DNA from: Paramacrobiotus metropolitanus
Taxonomy: Eukaryota; Tardigrada; Eutardigrada; Parachela; Macrobiotidae
Direction: 5' to 3'
NCBI RefSeq assembly: GCF_019649055.1
Contig: NW_026570240.1
Location: 558,001 to 622,000, forward strand
Length of the DNA stretch: 64,000 bases
Position 1 is the stretch's first letter. Each line of letters begins with the position of its first letter. This document shows, in pieces, positions 60,667-64,000 of the stretch. The position numbers and the translations under genes are program-made. The notes beneath the pieces were generated by a model, which was not told where the DNA came from, made no database searches, and was given only the letters and a program-made list of their open reading frames with translations.

Positions 60667-63600
60667 ATGGATTCGGCTGCGAAGAAATCCAAGAAGGAGA
60701 AAACTATGATAATAGCAGTTGCACAGGATCAAAGCGAATCTTCTGGATCTTTACCTGTTGCAGGTAAGTTGGAGCTGGTTGCTGAATGGAGCCTTGGAGC
60801 ATATTACTGCATGTGTACATATCGGATCGCGGTTTACATAAAGGTAAAACGAGAGTATTGTCGTGATTTTGCAGTCTGCTGGAACCATGCGGCTGAGCGT
60901 GGTATCGATGGAATTCGTGGAACGGAATCTGCAGATGCAGCCATCACGATCGAAAAGTACATCCCCGGTAAATATGTCACAGCTGGAGCAGCCGATGCCC
61001 TACTGCATAAGCGCCGAGATGAGGAGGAACATCACGAGAACAGCATTTCAAAGCATGATCCGTTTGAAAATCTGCTGACTACACCAGCTCGTAAACATTA
61101 TCCTGGTTCTCTGGTGAGACATTTGGCGATTTTTTTCTCATAAAAGTTTAAAACCAGTTAACTGATTGTGGGTAAATACTAAATTCAGGTGTACAAGCGC
61201 TTGTTGTTTTGTTAACTGCGATCGAAGTGCGACACTTGCTTATCCAAAAATGCTAATTTTAAATAACAAACTTTAAAAGGCAGAAACTTATTTTAACCCA
61301 CAAAATGTCCTAGTGCCCACTGTTGCCCAGTTAAAATATAAATATAAAAAAATCAACCAAAACTAGTTTTAAAATAGCTTTTAAATCAATAGTTTTAACG
61401 TTTATGCTTTTAATTGCGTCGAATAGTTTCACATGAATTTGTGGTTGTTTACTGATAGCTTGCAAACTGTCCCTCCATTATTTTAACTTTTGGTCTTAAC
61501 CATTTATTTCAAAATGTTTGTAGGCGTGCACAGCTGGCATCATGCATTTTGAAGGCAACAGCCATCTCACCATGTCGGCAAGGTAGATATTCTTGTGACA
61601 GTTCAACTGCCTAATGACTTTCCCATGTTAAAATGCCATTGTAACCCTCACAATTTGTATCTGTAGTACCCTTTTGGGAATTTACGATTCATCATCCAGA
61701 GAACTGAAAATTGTACCGTTTGGCGACGTGTTTACTCACATGAAAATTCAGAGACCAAATGTGGAAAATGTAGAGGAGAAATCCAGACAAGAGTCACCGA
61801 TATCGCCCACAAGTAAAACAATTTCCACCTTCAGCAGCAAAGCTAAACGTCGCCGACATGACGAGCGCGTTTCATCTGCACAAATGATACGGCAGAATAC
61901 GGAGCAGCTGTTGAATCATGACGACGAAGACGACATCTCGCAGCTTCTGAATGAAGGCAAAGAAGGCGATGTGGATCTGCGCAGTGGAGAGGGTATCCGA
62001 CCTACTCCATGCCTTGACGCATCCACTCCGGAACTGCTGTACAAATGGAGCGAAATCATTCCGGACAAGGTGGTGACGGATCTCCTCCCCCTAGCCGAAG
62101 AAATCAGTGACATCGTGGATAACTCTTTCGAAGAATGGCGATCGAAAAAGCTGTTTTGCCAGTGTGCGTTAAGGTTACTCAAGCTCTTGCCAAAAGATGT
62201 TCCAGACAGGAAAGTGCGAATCGCAAAGATACTGCTGATCGAGTATTTGTTCTTTATGTACAATAAGCCGATCAAACCACTTCCGGAGCAGGGTGAGATT
62301 TGTGAAATATGGAATTTCTGGTTGGAATTCTTCGTTTTCTAAACTTTTTTCAGATTTTTTGCCGAAAGCAGCTCCTCGAACAGTGGCTGATTACTTAAGG
62401 AAAGAATTTACGAAGCCATCAATGACTGCTGCTAAGCACAGGTAAATTAACAATAGTAGCATACTGGGAATGTTAAGTTGTTCTAGTAAGTGACGTTCTC
62501 TTTTTAGAATGATAAACCCCAAAGGAAAAAATAAGATTTTGGCGCATTTGCTGCTGATATTGTTGAATCTGGAGGACTATACATCTGATGTTACCACATT
62601 GCTGGCGGATATGCCTGGAAGAGAGCGAAAAACGTATGTGCTAACAGTTACATGGTTCCGTAACCTGCTTCTTGCTCTTCTAGCTTTTTTTCGTCTACCT
62701 CTTTAAGCCGTGCTTGCAATATTTTCTACAAGAAACCGCTGCGGCTTCGCCTCCGCGTTTCTTGTGATCCACGGCCGCTTTGAACAAATCATTCCATTTA
62801 CAGTAATTCGTTAGTAAATTCACTAACTGCCTTAGCAGTTATTGTAAAACTTCTTAGGCAAGAAGTCTAGCTCGGTCACTCAATCATCTAGCAATTTTGT
62901 TTACTGACAGTGGTGGTAGCTCGGTCACTTACTCATCTAGCAATTTTCTTCAACTGGGCAGTGGTCGGTCACTCACTCACCTAGCAGTTTTGTTTACTGA
63001 CAGTGGTGGTAGCTCGGTCACTTACTCATCTCGCAATTTTCTTCACTGGACAGTGGTGGTAGGTCGGTCACTCACTCACCGAGCGATTTTGTTCAGTGGA
63101 CGGTGGTGTTGGCTCGGTTACTCACCCCTAGCGATTTTGTTCAGTGGACCGTGGTGTTAGCTCGGTTACTCGCTCACCTAGCAATTTTGTTCACCTAGCA
63201 ATTTTGTTCACTGGGCAGTGGTGTTAGCTCGGTTACTCGCTCACCTAGCAGTTTTGTTCACCTAGCAATTTTGTTCACTGGGCAGTGGTGTTAGCTCGGT
63301 TACTCGCTCACCTAGCAATTTTGTTCACTGAACAGTGGTGGTTGCTGGGTCACTCACTGCCCTAGCAGTTTTGTTAACTAGGTTTTGTTTCCTTCGAAAC
63401 CTGGGCTAATTTAAGCATGGTTCGGAATTCGGATTTTTTTAGGCATTTGAACAGCAATCAGGCGATTAAAATTCAGCATGTTTGCAGATAAAATAACTAC
63501 AAATTTATTATAGTTTAATACTTTAATAAATGTTCTAAGCAACTGGCACTGCTACTATTCTCAAGGTCACCTTGAAACTTGACCGAAGCCAGTTTTGCCG

Positions 63601-63919
63601 AAACCGGCATCGGTGGGACGGGTTTAAACAATGTTTTTAAGAAATAAAATGCATGTGACACAGTTTCTGAATATGCTGAATCTAATGGCGTTTACGGTTT
63701 TTTTATTGGGTTCTGGTTTTTCCGATCTCGATGTCTCAGCTTATTGCTCTTTAATTATAGATCTTGTTCCTTGATAGATTCCAACATCTGACATCCATTA
63801 TTGGTGCGAGATTTTCTGAAAGCTTTCAGAAGACCGGTGATAAATTCTCTGTGAGTATGAGCCATCCATGGAACTTTCCAAAGAATCTGGCTGGCTCGCC
63901 TCGGAAAAGAAAGCGCTAG
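60667..63919 (+). CDS. POLR1E: RNA polymerase I subunit RPA49
   Basis: RPA49 with RPA34 forms the TFIIF/TFIIE-like module of Pol I for rDNA transcription in the nucleolus. Exons 60667-60763, 60875-61113, 61524-61582, 61667-62292, 62354-62441, 62508-62633 and 63778-63919 give 458 aa (human 419-481). The dimerisation part shows IMHFEGNSH and STLLGIYDSSSRELKIV. The linker has RPTPCLDASTPELLYKWSEIIP, close to the human LPPCYDDAAKPEDVYKFEDLLSP. The tandem winged-helix region includes DRKVRIAKILLIEYLFFMY, NPKGKNKILAHLLLILLNLEDYTSDVTTLL, and the final exon TFQHLTSIIGARF. It ends PRKRKR, a nuclear import-like tail. Exons 1-2 fit in phase but show little similarity to human, so exon 2 is the least certain part. 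The last intron holds a minisatellite. Confidence 0.9.
62870..63381 (+). repeat. 50-bp minisatellite in the last intron of POLR1E
   Basis: About ten imperfect head-to-tail copies of a unit near 50 bp, starting GCTCGGTCACTCACTCACCT and ending GGGCAGTGGTGTTA. Inside two copies the 17-bp piece CCTAGCAATTTTGTTCA is itself duplicated. Copies in the middle differ by substitutions and small deletions. The array lies wholly within the intron 62634-63777. Confidence 0.9.
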
Positions 63920-64000
63920 CTCTGCCACGTTAAAAACGCGAAATTAAAGTGCTGAAGTTGGATGAAATTTTACATAAAGCACTTGCATGTCTGCAGAGAA
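63920..64000 (+). other. POLR1E 3' flank at window edge
   Basis: 81 bp after the POLR1E stop; nothing recognised. Confidence 0.5.

Noticed and set aside
60863-61078. Alternative frame in POLR1E exon 2 reading SAGTMRLSV, similar to human SPGNMRFTL
   Set aside because: It does not fit the exon 1 phase and ends in a stop within the exon, while the other frame connects exons 1, 2 and 3 in phase; the similarity is short.

Overview
This window reads as a gene-dense nuclear segment of a small-genome metazoan. The coding sequences are split into many short exons joined by GT-AG introns, many of them 50-150 bp, and almost every gene has a clear animal orthologue (Wnt9, RBPJ/Su(H), akirin, RP2, myosin VI, ZNF207/BuGZ, ERp44). 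There is no prokaryotic operon structure, tRNA, rRNA, CRISPR array or recognisable transposon. The mean spacing is roughly 3.8 kb per gene. A compact ecdysozoan such as a tardigrade would fit, but the sequence alone does not prove the taxon. Seventeen gene models are given. For fifteen of them the exon lengths sum to a whole number of codons and the splice phases agree, which is an independent check on the exon borders. The two exceptions are the window-truncated POLR3C and a Wnt9 gene with a one-base frame break.

Layout: POLR3C (-, cut by the left edge) is divergent from ASCC2 (+). They are followed by an SDR oxidoreductase (+) and a 20-exon myosin VI (+), which converges on an unrecognised basic, disordered protein (-). 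Upstream lie a doubtful small membrane ORF (-) and akirin (-), divergent from GTPBP8 (+). Wnt9 (+) and RP2 (+) follow. About 6 kb without a firm gene precedes RBPJ (+), which converges on ZNF207/BuGZ (-). INTS7 (-) and ERp44 (-) come next, with ERp44 divergent from KATNA1 (+). KATNA1 converges on a REEP5-like gene (-). ASNSD1 (-) is divergent from POLR1E (+), which ends just inside the right edge.

There is no single pathway. Transcription is prominent: POLR3C, POLR1E, INTS7, akirin, the ASC-1 subunit ASCC2, and RBPJ. Two signalling genes (Wnt9 and the Notch effector RBPJ), microtubule and spindle genes (katanin, BuGZ), a motor (myosin VI), ER proteins (ERp44, REEP) and ciliary or mitochondrial GTPase-related genes (RP2, GTPBP8) are interleaved. 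Four divergent pairs share 0.7-1.0 kb promoter regions.

The most unusual observations are these. The ZNF207/BuGZ zinc-finger region seems to have lost eight residues and gained a copy of exon-1 sequence. An octamer TACGAGTA/TACTCGTA occurs 15 times, only in introns and intergenic DNA. Wnt9 has a frame break at an A7 run. RP2 has a GC-AG intron and lacks the palmitoylated Cys3. A 50-bp minisatellite fills an intron of POLR1E. The REEP gene has two phase-compatible C-termini.
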